Source: JAWKMZ01 sp041391965 (lineage in GTDB: Bacteria > Bacteroidota > Bacteroidia > Flavobacteriales > Flavobacteriaceae). Taken from it: DNA of 64,000 bases. The translations under genes were made by a program, and so were the position numbers. The notes beneath the pieces are model-generated. The model worked only from the letters and a program-made list of their open reading frames with translations, was not told the DNA's origin and made no database searches. This document shows, one piece after another, positions 47,202 to 54,217 of the stretch (its first letter is position 1; every line of letters begins with the position of its first letter). Location of the stretch: assembly GCA_041391965.1 (NCBI GenBank), contig JAWKMZ010000008.1, positions 1 through 64,000 of the forward strand. Reading direction: 5' to 3'.

Positions 47202-48239
47202 TTAGCTTGCTTTGTCTGCTACAATTCTATTTTTGCAGTTTGCTAAGTACCATGCAGTTGAAAAGATGAGTTTGGTACGCTTTTCTAATAATGAATAGTT
47301 TAGTTTATCTGGTGTATCAGTAGGCTCATGATAATCGGCATGTTCACCATTAAAATAAAAAATGACTGGAATGTTGTGAAGTGCAAAATTATAATGGTCA
47401 GAACGATAATAATAACGGTTTGGATCACTATCTGAATTATATTTATAATCAAGTGAAAGTTGTGTAAATTGGTCATTGGCAGCTTCTGAAATGTAGTGTA
47501 GCTCTGTACTTAATCTATCTGAACCAATAATGTAAATGTAGTTGTCATTTGTTTTATGGTAATTATCTACACGTCCAATCATATCTATATTCAAATTGGC
47601 AACGGTGTTTTCTAAAGCAAAAACAGGATGTTCTATATAGTAATTAGATCCATAAAGTCCTTCTTCTTCAGCGGCAAGATGTAAAAATAAGATGCTGCGT
47701 TTTGGGCCATGACCTTCATTTTTTGCCAATTGAAAGGCCTTGGCCATTTCCATAACGGCAGCGGTTCCTGAAGCATTGTCATCAGCACCATAGTAAGTTA
47801 AACTGTCTTTAACGCCCAAATGGTCTAAATGTGCCGAAATAATAACAACTTCATCAGGATATTTGGTTCCTTTAATGTAAGCCAATACATTTTGAGTGCT
47901 TTTCATGTCATTTGAAGTAAAAGAGCTTGGAATGGTTTGATAGTAAGTACCTTTTCCTAATGGTGATGTAATACCGTAATTTGTATAATAATCTTTTAAA
48001 AATTTAGAGGCTTTATCATAACCTATTGTTCCGGTTTTGCGTCCTTCAAACGTATCTGAAGCCAATTTATAGATATCATTACTTAAATGGTTTGCGGTTA
48101 TGGTATTTGCATAATTTTCAATTTGTTGAGCATCATCAAATACAATACTATCTTTAAGATTTTCTATGCGTTCTGTATAACTAATGTTTGAACAAGAGCC
48201 AACAAGGATTATGGCTGAAGCAATGAGAAGCATTTTCAT
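47202..48239 (-). CDS. M28 family zinc peptidase, short paralogue without PA insert
   Basis: The 345-residue product has a lipoprotein signal (MLLIASAIILVGSCSNISY, cysteine at about residue 16). The catalytic residues match those of the 523-residue neighbour: 'IISAHLDHLGV', 'GADDNASGTAAVMEMA', 'LAAEEEGLYGSNYY', 'NIDMIGRVDNY' and 'YRSDHYNFALHNIPVIFYFNGEHADYHEPTDT'. The N-terminal 'ASDTFEGRKTGTIGYDKASKFLKDYY' aligns too, but the region that carries the PA-type domain in the neighbour is missing, with 'STQNVLAYIKGTKYPDEVVIISAHLDH' following directly. It is therefore a tandem duplicate that lost, or never gained, about 150-180 residues. Both lie on the same strand, 91 bases apart. Confidence 0.92.
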   Translation of the reverse strand: MKMLLIASAIILVGSCSNISYTERIENLKDSIVFDDAQQIENYANTITANHLSNDIYKLASDTFEGRKTGTIGYDKASKFLKDYYTNYGITSPLGKGTYYQTIPSSFTSNDMKSTQNVLAYIKGTKYPDEVVIISAHLDHLGVKDSLTYYGADDNASGTAAVMEMAKAFQLAKNEGHGPKRSILFLHLAAEEEGLYGSNYYIEHPVFALENTVANLNIDMIGRVDNYHKTNDNYIYIIGSDRLSTELHYISEAANDQFTQLSLDYKYNSDSDPNRYYYRSDHYNFALHNIPVIFYFNGEHADYHEPTDTPDKLNYSLLEKRTKLIFSTAWYLANCKNRIVADKAS

Positions 48240-48320
48240 ATTAAGTGGAGTAATTATGAGTCAAATAAAACAAAAAAAAAGATAATATTGAAGGGATTAA
48301 CTAACTTTTATAGTCAAAGT

Positions 48321-48722
48321 TTATCTTATAGAGTCTAATGCTTCTAATTCGTCTAATTCTGAGGTGTCTATTTGGTTGGATTCATCAAGATCAATAGCTT
48401 CTATTTCAATATTTTCAAGAAGTTCTTTAGAGTCTTCAACAGAGGTTTCTTCTTTAATTTGTAAATCTTCAACGTTGCCTACTTCTACATTAGTGAAAAT
48501 CGCCTTATAGGTTGTGATGCTTAATGAAATAATGGTAAGTAAAAAAACAAGTTGTACTGATTTTTTGGGATCTTGTTTTTGTTTTGAAATATAAAAAGCT
48601 ACCAAGCCAAAAATTAATGCCGCAATGGCTGGTAAATAAGCTAATTTTGAAAGCGGTGTTACAGATAAAATAACGGCTAAAATAGCGGTTATAAATCCAA
48701 GAATTATAAAGAGCTGTCTCAT
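48321..48722 (-). CDS. Small membrane protein with acidic tail, function unknown
   Basis: The 133-residue product has three predicted membrane helices ('LFIILGFITAILAVILSV', 'LAYLPAIAALIFGLVAFYI', 'VQLVFLLTIISLSITTYKAIF'). A roughly 55-residue tail rich in glutamate and aspartate follows ('EVGNVEDLQIKEETSVEDSKELLENIEIEAIDLDESNQIDTSELDELEALDS'). I recognise no family. The acidic tail probably faces the cytoplasm or periplasm as a docking surface, but topology is not decided. Its start codon is 3 bases after the DUF3108 gene stop, so the two are co-transcribed. Confidence 0.75.
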   Translation of the reverse strand: MRQLFIILGFITAILAVILSVTPLSKLAYLPAIAALIFGLVAFYISKQKQDPKKSVQLVFLLTIISLSITTYKAIFTNVEVGNVEDLQIKEETSVEDSKELLENIEIEAIDLDESNQIDTSELDELEALDSIR

Positions 48723-48725
48723 TAT

Positions 48726-49508
48726 TTAGTTTTTAAGTCCAGTTGCTGATTTTATTTTAAGTTCGCCATTGCCAACAGGAATTTTGAATTTTGCATACAC
48801 AGGAATTTTGTTGCCATCGGCTGATAACCATAGCATATTATCTCCTGAGCCGCCTTTTAAAACATCACTGCTATTTAAAGACAATGATAATTTATAACAT
48901 TCTTTTTTGCCAATAGCTGAACCCATCATTTCTTTACCGTAATATTTTATAACGATAGTTTCTTCTATATTATCAAAAAGCACTTTAAAGGTTTTGGTGC
49001 TTCCTACAGGTATTTTTTCAAAATCTAAATTGCGCAAATTATAGATGGTTGCTACAATGTCCTTAGTAGAACCTCCAATTTTTACAGTTTCGTTTTTATC
49101 GTATTTATTGCCTTCTCTATTTATTTTACGTGTGATACTTTTAACAGAACTGTTTTTATGACTGTAAGTATATTGCATAAACTTGTAGTAACTACCTTCA
49201 TTAATATCGCGTTTGTACAAATAAGGTGTTAATGTTGTAGGACTTACATAGCTTTCATATAAATCTCTGATTTTAAAAAAACTGTCCCATTTGCTATACG
49301 TTGCAGCACTGCACTTAAGACGTAATAATGTTGATTTTGAAGTTTTGACTTCACTGGTTTCCATAGTAACCTGAGCAATTTCTGTCAATAAACCAGACAT
49401 ATTATAAGATGCTGAAAAAACCAATTTTTCATTAGAGCCAATAGAGGTGTTTTGAGCAGTACTACTCATACCTACAAATACTAAAAGTGTTATAAAAAAG
49501 TGTTTCAT
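48726..49508 (-). CDS. DUF3108 family secreted protein
   Basis: The 260-residue product has a signal peptide ('FFITLLVFVGMSSTAQ'). The body follows the DUF3108 pattern: 'NEKLVFSASYNMSGLLTEIAQVTMETSEV', 'LRLKCSAATYSKWDSFFKIRDLYESYVSPTTLTPYLYKRDINEGSYYKFMQYTYSH' and 'TKDIVATIYNLRNLDFEKIPVGSTKTFKVLFDNIEETIVIKYYGKEMM'. A C-terminal 'CYKLSLSLNSSDVLKGGSGDNMLWLSADGNKIPVYAKFKIPVGNGELKI' closes it. DUF3108 domains are lipid-carrier-like curved sheets resembling LolA or LolB. A role in outer-membrane lipid or lipoprotein handling is possible but unproven. A -7 box TATCTTTG is present at 49526-49533. Confidence 0.85.
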   Translation of the reverse strand: MKHFFITLLVFVGMSSTAQNTSIGSNEKLVFSASYNMSGLLTEIAQVTMETSEVKTSKSTLLRLKCSAATYSKWDSFFKIRDLYESYVSPTTLTPYLYKRDINEGSYYKFMQYTYSHKNSSVKSITRKINREGNKYDKNETVKIGGSTKDIVATIYNLRNLDFEKIPVGSTKTFKVLFDNIEETIVIKYYGKEMMGSAIGKKECYKLSLSLNSSDVLKGGSGDNMLWLSADGNKIPVYAKFKIPVGNGELKIKSATGLKN

Positions 49509-49525
49509 AAATAGTAATTAAGTTT

Positions 49526-49533
49526 CAAAGATA
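49526..49533 (-). promoter_or_regulatory. -7 box of the DUF3108 gene
   Basis: CAAAGATA on the plus strand reads TATCTTTG on the minus strand, an exact TAnnTTTG, 17 bases upstream of the start codon. No clear TTG element is seen further out. Confidence 0.45.
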
Positions 49534-49853
49534 TTGATATTAACATTAATTATGCCGAAATGTTATATGACTTCGACTGTTTTTATCTAAAAAAATAAAT
49601 AAATTTAAGTCAACTACAATTTTAAATAAATTGAAAGGCCATGCTCAAGTAGAGATAACAAAGCAAAAATCAAGTTTTTTTTTAATATTGATGAATTCGT
49701 TTTAATGAAGTATATCCTACATATTTTTTTTTTTTTTTGCTAAAGCAGACCTTCATTATTGTTAATGTCTTCCGCCAATTAAAGAGCTAAATACTTATAT
49801 TTGTTTTTGATAAAAAAACCGAGCCACAATTAAAAAAATGAATATCTGAAATT
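49534..49853. other. Gene-free AT-rich stretch with homopolymer runs
   Basis: Between the DUF3108 gene and the orphan gene at 49854 there is no coding frame I can support. The stretch contains T runs of 9 and 15 bases (about 49675-49683 and 49724-49738) and a TATATTTG box at 49796-49803. Nothing else stands out. Confidence 0.5.
49796..49803 (+). promoter_or_regulatory. -7 box of the orphan gene at 49854
   Basis: TATATTTG matches TAnnTTTG and lies 50 bases upstream of the start codon, within the 15-base string shared with 43018-43032. No TTG element was found at the usual distance. Confidence 0.45.
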
Positions 49854-50363
49854 ATGAACTATGAATATTATTTAGAAAAATTCAGGAAATCGGCTGACCG
49901 AATTGATAAAAAAATGCTAAACAAAAAGCATCTTGAAATAAATGTTGGTGTGACTCTTGATTCTGTCGTTTTGAAATTGTATAAAACGAAATGGACAAAT
50001 AACAAAATTGACCCAATAAATGCGAAGACAAGAATTTTTTTTGCTATTTGGGTAAATGATAAAACAATAAAGCAGAACAAAGTATTTTACAACATTCACG
50101 CATTGAAACTTCGAGAATTAAAAGGACATTCCATAACAAGTCGAGATTTTGCTGACAGTTTTAGAAAGGACTTTATGAAATTTGAACGGAATTGGGAAAA
50201 TGTAAGTATAAAATTTGGACCATTAACATTAATGGAGGGTTGGGAACATTTTGAAAATGATCACCTCGAAAATATTATCGTAAAACTTGCAAACAATTTT
50301 TTAAGCATCGAGCATTTAATTGACAATACTCTAAAGAAATTTGAGATGACAAAAATCAGATAA
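49854..50363 (+). CDS. Orphan hypothetical protein, 169 residues
   Basis: I recognise no family. The product is cytoplasmic (no signal) and has a basic, aromatic-rich N-terminal half ('YYLEKFRKSADRIDKKMLNKKHLEINVGVTLDSVVLKLYKTKWTNNKIDP'). The C-terminal half carries 'IHALKLRELKGHSITSRDFADSFRKDFMKFERNWENVSIKFGPLTLMEGWEHF' and ends in 'LIDNTLKKFEMTKIR'. The mix of strands and helices suggests a small globular fold. Codon use is AT-rich like the neighbours. It stands alone, preceded by a gene-free stretch and followed 90 bases later by a tRNA on the opposite strand, a position often seen for strain-specific genes. Confidence 0.65.
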   Translation: MNYEYYLEKFRKSADRIDKKMLNKKHLEINVGVTLDSVVLKLYKTKWTNNKIDPINAKTRIFFAIWVNDKTIKQNKVFYNIHALKLRELKGHSITSRDFADSFRKDFMKFERNWENVSIKFGPLTLMEGWEHFENDHLENIIVKLANNFLSIEHLIDNTLKKFEMTKIR

Positions 50364-50420
50364 TATAGAAAGCTTGTTCAAATGTACGCTAAAAAGGCTT
50401 GACTCATTGCACCAAACAAA

Positions 50421-50452
50421 AAACCCACAACTTTCATTGTGGGTTTGTTTTT
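50421..50452. terminator. Terminator of tRNA-Ser, also facing the orphan gene
   Basis: AACCCACAA and TTGTGGGTT pair around CTTTCA, with A/T runs outside. On the minus strand it follows the tRNA gene directly; on the plus strand it lies about 60 bases past the orphan gene stop. Confidence 0.8.
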
Positions 50453-50453
50453 G

Positions 50454-50538
50454 CGGAGAAAGAGGGATTCGAACCCCCGGAGGTGTGACCCTCAACAGTT
50501 TTCAAGACTGCCGCATTCGACCACTCTGCCATTTCTCC
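50454..50538 (-). tRNA. tRNA-Ser (anticodon UGA)
   Basis: The minus strand reads GGAGAAATGGCAGAGTGGTC and continues into an anticodon stem-loop CTTGAAAACTG, giving anticodon UGA for serine UCN codons. The acceptor arm GGAGAAA/TTTCTCC pairs perfectly, a long variable arm (GTTGAGGGTCACACCTC region) marks a class II tRNA, and the T arm GGGGGTTCGAATCCCTC is intact. The 85-base length is typical and no CCA is encoded. It stands alone between the orphan gene and the nitroreductase gene. Confidence 0.96.
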
Positions 50539-50689
50539 TTGAGTGCCTCATTAGGTTTGCCCTAAATGCGGCTGCAAATATAGAACCCTTTTTTATTTCT
50601 TTCAAATAAAAACTTACTTTTTTAAAACATTTTTATCCTACCATTGATTTAATTTATCTTAATCTGCCTTAATAAACTTTTTCAAATAG

Positions 50690-50697
50690 TATTTTTG
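50690..50697 (+). promoter_or_regulatory. -7 box of the nitroreductase gene
   Basis: TATTTTTG matches TAnnTTTG and ends 14 bases before the first ATG, leaving a very short leader. This makes the second ATG at 50718 a reasonable alternative start. Confidence 0.4.
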
Positions 50698-50711
50698 TCT
50701 TATAATTAACA

Positions 50712-51347
50712 ATGGCCATGACTATTATAGAACATTTACAATGGCGCTATGCCACTAAAAAATTTGATACCACTAAAACGCTTTCAAAAGATAAAATTGA
50801 TATTTTAAAGCAGGCATTTAATCTAACAGCTACTTCTTTTGGATTGCAAACCATGTCTTTAGTGATTGTTAAAAACAAAGAAATACGAGCTAAATTAGTT
50901 CAACATGCTTACAACCAAAAGCAAGTTTTAGAAGCATCGCATTTGTTGGTATTTTGTATTAATGATGATATTTCTAATAGTGATGTGGATAGGCATTTTG
51001 ATAATGTAAAATCACTTCGACAAACACCAGAAAAAATTTTGTCTCCATATAGAAATGAATTGAAAATGATGATGAATGTGATGTCTCAACAAGAGCGTCA
51101 AGAATGGTCTATAAAACAAGCCTACATCGCATTGGGAAATTTAATGACGGTTTGTGCAGTGGAGCATATAGATTCGTGTCCAATGGAAGGTTTTGATGCC
51201 CAAAAAATTGACGAAATTTTAAAGTTAGAACAAAATAAATTAAAATCGGTGTTATTGCTTCCTGTTGGTTACAGAGCAGAAGACGACATGTTTGCATCAT
51301 TTAAAAAGGTAAGAAAACATGTTGCAGATGCCGTTTTAGAATTGTAA
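50712..51347 (+). CDS. NAD(P)H-dependent nitroreductase-family oxidoreductase
   Basis: The 211-residue flavoprotein has the nitroreductase (NfsB-like) pattern: 'IIEHLQWRYATKKFDTTKTLSKDKIDILKQAFNLTATSFGLQTMSLVIVKNKEIR' with the FMN-binding arginine and serine positions, 'EASHLLVFCIND', 'WSIKQAYIALGNLMTVCAVEHIDSCPMEGFDAQKIDEIL' and 'SVLLLPVGYRAEDD'. It uses FMN and NAD(P)H to reduce nitro groups, quinones or enones in the cytoplasm. The start at 50712 is used here; 50718 (MTIIEHL) is an alternative. The thioredoxin-fold gene follows after 39 bases but has its own -7 box. Confidence 0.88.
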   Translation: MAMTIIEHLQWRYATKKFDTTKTLSKDKIDILKQAFNLTATSFGLQTMSLVIVKNKEIRAKLVQHAYNQKQVLEASHLLVFCINDDISNSDVDRHFDNVKSLRQTPEKILSPYRNELKMMMNVMSQQERQEWSIKQAYIALGNLMTVCAVEHIDSCPMEGFDAQKIDEILKLEQNKLKSVLLLPVGYRAEDDMFASFKKVRKHVADAVLEL

Positions 51348-51357
51348 TTTATTATGC

Positions 51358-51365
51358 TATATTTG
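51358..51365 (+). promoter_or_regulatory. -7 box of the degenerate thioredoxin-fold gene
   Basis: TATATTTG matches TAnnTTTG and ends 21 bases before the ATG at 51387. It lies inside the longer frame that starts at 51354, which argues against that earlier start. Confidence 0.45.
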
Positions 51366-51386
51366 CTATGTCTAAATATTGAAATC

Positions 51387-51833
51387 ATGAAAAAAATAAC
51401 ACTTATTTTACTTTGCGTAATGAGCTTAAATGTTTTTGCTCAAGAAAAACAATTCAATTGGAAAACGAGTTTTGAAGAGGCAAGATTAGCTTCAAAAGAT
51501 CAAAACAAGCCAATTTTAGTGTTTTTTACAAATCAGCAAGATTCTGAAAGTCTTAAAACATTGCGCTCAGATTTTTTTGGAACCGATACTTTCAAAAGCC
51601 TATCGAATAAAATGATTTTATTATTTGTTGATGCCTCAGAAAGAAGTACAAGCATTACACCTGACCAAAAGATGAAAAACCAACGTTTGGTTATCCATTA
51701 TAACAAATTAAATGCATTCCCTTCATTGATGGCCTTAGACTTTAATGGCAAAGTTTTAGGAACCTCACTGACACAAATTTCAAAAGAAAACATAAATAAT
51801 TACTTCACATTTTTAGATACCATAACCAACTAA
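51387..51833 (+). CDS. Secreted thioredoxin-fold protein lacking CXXC
   Basis: The ATG at 51387 gives MKKITLILLCVMSLNVFAQ, a clean signal peptide, and 148 residues. The body resembles the thioredoxin_7 type: 'NWKTSFEEARLASKDQNKPILVFFTNQQDSESLKTLRSDFFGTDTFKSLSNKMILLFVDASE' and 'LNAFPSLMALDFNGKVLGTS', where the cis-proline lies in 'AFPSLMALD'. At the position of the CXXC pair it reads 'TNQQDSESL', so no dithiol chemistry is possible. It may be a chaperone or binding domain in the periplasm. Its stop is 5 bases before the DegT gene start, so the two are probably co-transcribed. Confidence 0.8.
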   Translation: MKKITLILLCVMSLNVFAQEKQFNWKTSFEEARLASKDQNKPILVFFTNQQDSESLKTLRSDFFGTDTFKSLSNKMILLFVDASERSTSITPDQKMKNQRLVIHYNKLNAFPSLMALDFNGKVLGTSLTQISKENINNYFTFLDTITN

Positions 51834-51838
51834 ATTAG

Positions 51839-53032
51839 ATGCCAGGATTTGAATTATTTGGTAGTGCTGAGCGTAAAGAACTCAATGATGTTCTTGATAC
51901 TGGCATTTTAATGCGCTATGGCTTTGATGGCATGCGCAATGGTCATTGGAAAGCCAAAGAGCTTGAATTTGAACTTGAAAGACAATTAAAGGTCAAGCAT
52001 GCTCAATTGGTTTCAAGTGGTACTGCTGCAGTTTCTGTGGCTTTGGCATCTGCAGGAGTTGGAGCAGGCGATGAGGTCATTATGCCAACCTTTACCTTTG
52101 TAGCCAGTTTTGAAGCCATTATGATGCTTGGAGCCATTCCTGTTTTGGTAGATATTGACGATACACTGACTTTAAATCCTAAAGCAGTTGAAGCTGCTAT
52201 AAGTACAAAAACCAAAGCTATTATGCCTGTTCATATGTGTGGTAGTATGGCTAATTTGGATGCACTTCAGCACATTTGTAAAAAGCATAATTTAATTTTA
52301 ATTGAAGATTCCTCACAAGCAACTGGAGCAACTTATAAGGGCAAACCCTTAGGTAGTATTGGCGATTTGGGTTGTTTGTCCTTAGATTTTGTAAAAATTA
52401 TTACTTGTGGCGAAGGTGGTGCAGTATTGACTAATAACAAAAAATTTTATACACATTCAGATCATTTTTCTGACCATGGGCATGACCATGTTGGTACAGA
52501 TAGAGGTGCAGAAACACATCCTTTTTTAGGCTATAATTTTAGAATTTCGGAGCTTCATGCAGCAGTTGGATTAGCGCAGTTAAGACGTTTAAACGATTTT
52601 GTGGCCATTCAAAAGAAAAACTATACCATTCTTCGTGAGGCTTTGTCACACATTCCTGAAGTAAAGTTTAGGACTGTACCAGAAGGAGGTGAAGAAAGCT
52701 ATTCATTTTTAAATTTCTTTTTGCCCAATTTGGAAATAGCCAGAAAAGTAGCTACTTCATTTAAAGAAAATGGTATCGATGCTTGTTTTCATTACTACGA
52801 CAACAATTGGCATTATGTCAGAAAATGGGAGCATCTTAAAGATATAAAGTCTTTATATCCAATTTCAAAGGAAGTAGAAGAAGGATTAAAATACTTAGAA
52901 ACTAAAACTTTTGAACAATCAGACCATTTTATTGGCCGAAATATATCGTGTTTAATAAAATTGTCTTGGACAGAAGAACAGGTTAAAGAGCGTGCTCAAA
53001 AAATGGCAATGGTTGTTAATACTTGTATTTAG
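51839..53032 (+). CDS. DegT/DnrJ/EryC1/StrS-family PLP aminotransferase
   Basis: The 397-residue product has the family's fold and motifs: 'FELFGSAERKELNDVLDTGILMRYGFDG', 'LVSSGTAAVSVALASAGVGAGDEVIMPTFTFVASFEAIMMLGAIPVLVDIDDTLTL' and 'ILIEDSSQATGATYKGKPLGSIGDLGCLSLDFVKIITCGEGGAVLTNN'. The lysine in DFVKIIT is the expected PLP site, although family members usually have a T-K pair here. 'LGYNFRISELHAAVGLAQLRRLNDF' completes it. Such enzymes aminate keto-sugars or similar metabolites with glutamate. No sugar-nucleotide genes adjoin, so the substrate is unknown. It is preceded by the degenerate thioredoxin-fold gene. Confidence 0.88.
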   Translation: MPGFELFGSAERKELNDVLDTGILMRYGFDGMRNGHWKAKELEFELERQLKVKHAQLVSSGTAAVSVALASAGVGAGDEVIMPTFTFVASFEAIMMLGAIPVLVDIDDTLTLNPKAVEAAISTKTKAIMPVHMCGSMANLDALQHICKKHNLILIEDSSQATGATYKGKPLGSIGDLGCLSLDFVKIITCGEGGAVLTNNKKFYTHSDHFSDHGHDHVGTDRGAETHPFLGYNFRISELHAAVGLAQLRRLNDFVAIQKKNYTILREALSHIPEVKFRTVPEGGEESYSFLNFFLPNLEIARKVATSFKENGIDACFHYYDNNWHYVRKWEHLKDIKSLYPISKEVEEGLKYLETKTFEQSDHFIGRNISCLIKLSWTEEQVKERAQKMAMVVNTCI

Positions 53033-53038
53033 TTGGGA

Positions 53039-54190
53039 TTAATAAGTAACATACTCCATAATCTCTAAACCATAGCCAATCATGCCGACGCGTTTGGTTT
53101 GTGCACTATTAGACATTAAACGCAGTTTATGAATGTTTAAGTCGTGTAGTATTTGTGCACCAATACCAAAATCTTTAGTGTCCATTTGAATATTTGGTGC
53201 TTTTATAATATCTTTTTGATTTTGTTCAGATTTTAAAATGGAAAGTCTGTTTAATAAATCAGTCGATTGGTTTTGTTGATTGATAAAAATAATAGCACCT
53301 TTTCCAGCATCAGCTATCACTTTAAACATATCATCCAATTTTTTATCAGCATTATTGGTAAGTGTACCCAAAATATCATTATTAACTAAAGTAGAATTAA
53401 CTCTGGTTAATACGTGTTCGTTAGTTTTCCATGTACCTTTTGTAAGTGCTATATGTATTTGACTGTTAGTGGTTTGTTGGTAAGCTCTTAATCTGAAATT
53501 TCCAAAACGCGTTACAATATCAAAATCTTCTTTCTTTTCAATTAAAGAGTCATGCTGCATTCTGTAAGCTACCAAATCTTCAATAGATACAATTTTTAAA
53601 TCAAATTTTTTAGCCACTTTTAAAAGCTGAGGTAAGCGTGCCATGGTACCATCTTCATTCATAATTTCAACAATGACACCTGCTGGTTTTAAGCCTGCTA
53701 AACGTGCAAAATCAATGGCAGCTTCTGTATGTCCTGTACGTCTTAAAACACCTCCTTGTTTGGCTACTAAAGGAAAAATATGTCCTGGTCGTCCTAAATG
53801 AAAGGCTTTTGTATCTGAATGAATTAGCGCTTTTACAGTTTTGGCTCTGTCACTTGCCGAAATTCCTGTGGTAACACCATTGCCTCTTAAATCTACAGAG
53901 ACTGTAAAGGCAGTTTCCATTGGGTCTGTATTGTTATGAACCATTGGGTTTAACTCCAACTCTTTACAACGTTTTTCGGTAAGTGGTGTGCAAATTAGTC
54001 CGCGTCCATGAGTTGCCATGAAATTTATCATTTCAGGGGTTACTTTTTCTGCAGCAGCAACAAAATCGCCTTCATTTTCTCTATCAGCATCATCAACTAC
54101 TATAATTACCTTACCATTTCTAATATCGTCTATGGCTTCTTCTATAGTATTTAAGGCTATTATGGGTTGCATGGTTGTGGTTGACATCAT
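53039..54190 (-). CDS. ribB: 3,4-dihydroxy-2-butanone-4-phosphate synthase with degenerate GTP cyclohydrolase II-like domain
   Basis: The 383-residue product has an intact N-terminal RibB half (about residues 8-215): 'VIIVVDDADRENEGDFVAAAEKVTPEMINFMATHGRGLICTPLT' with the metal site DRENEGD, and 'VAKQGGVLRRTGHTEAAIDFARLAGL'. This converts ribulose 5-phosphate to the 4-carbon unit of riboflavin. The C-terminal part is laid out as GTP cyclohydrolase II but reads 'VLTRVNSTLVNNDILGTLTNNADKKLDDMF' where active enzymes have a serine/cysteine-rich zinc site. The zinc cysteines are absent, so GTP cyclohydrolase activity is unlikely. Two more ATGs within the first six codons could be the start. It ends the run from pheT. 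Confidence 0.92.
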   Translation of the reverse strand: MMSTTTMQPIIALNTIEEAIDDIRNGKVIIVVDDADRENEGDFVAAAEKVTPEMINFMATHGRGLICTPLTEKRCKELELNPMVHNNTDPMETAFTVSVDLRGNGVTTGISASDRAKTVKALIHSDTKAFHLGRPGHIFPLVAKQGGVLRRTGHTEAAIDFARLAGLKPAGVIVEIMNEDGTMARLPQLLKVAKKFDLKIVSIEDLVAYRMQHDSLIEKKEDFDIVTRFGNFRLRAYQQTTNSQIHIALTKGTWKTNEHVLTRVNSTLVNNDILGTLTNNADKKLDDMFKVIADAGKGAIIFINQQNQSTDLLNRLSILKSEQNQKDIIKAPNIQMDTKDFGIGAQILHDLNIHKLRLMSNSAQTKRVGMIGYGLEIMEYVTY

Positions 54191-54217
54191 TCAAAAAATT
54201 ATGAGCAAAGATAAAGC

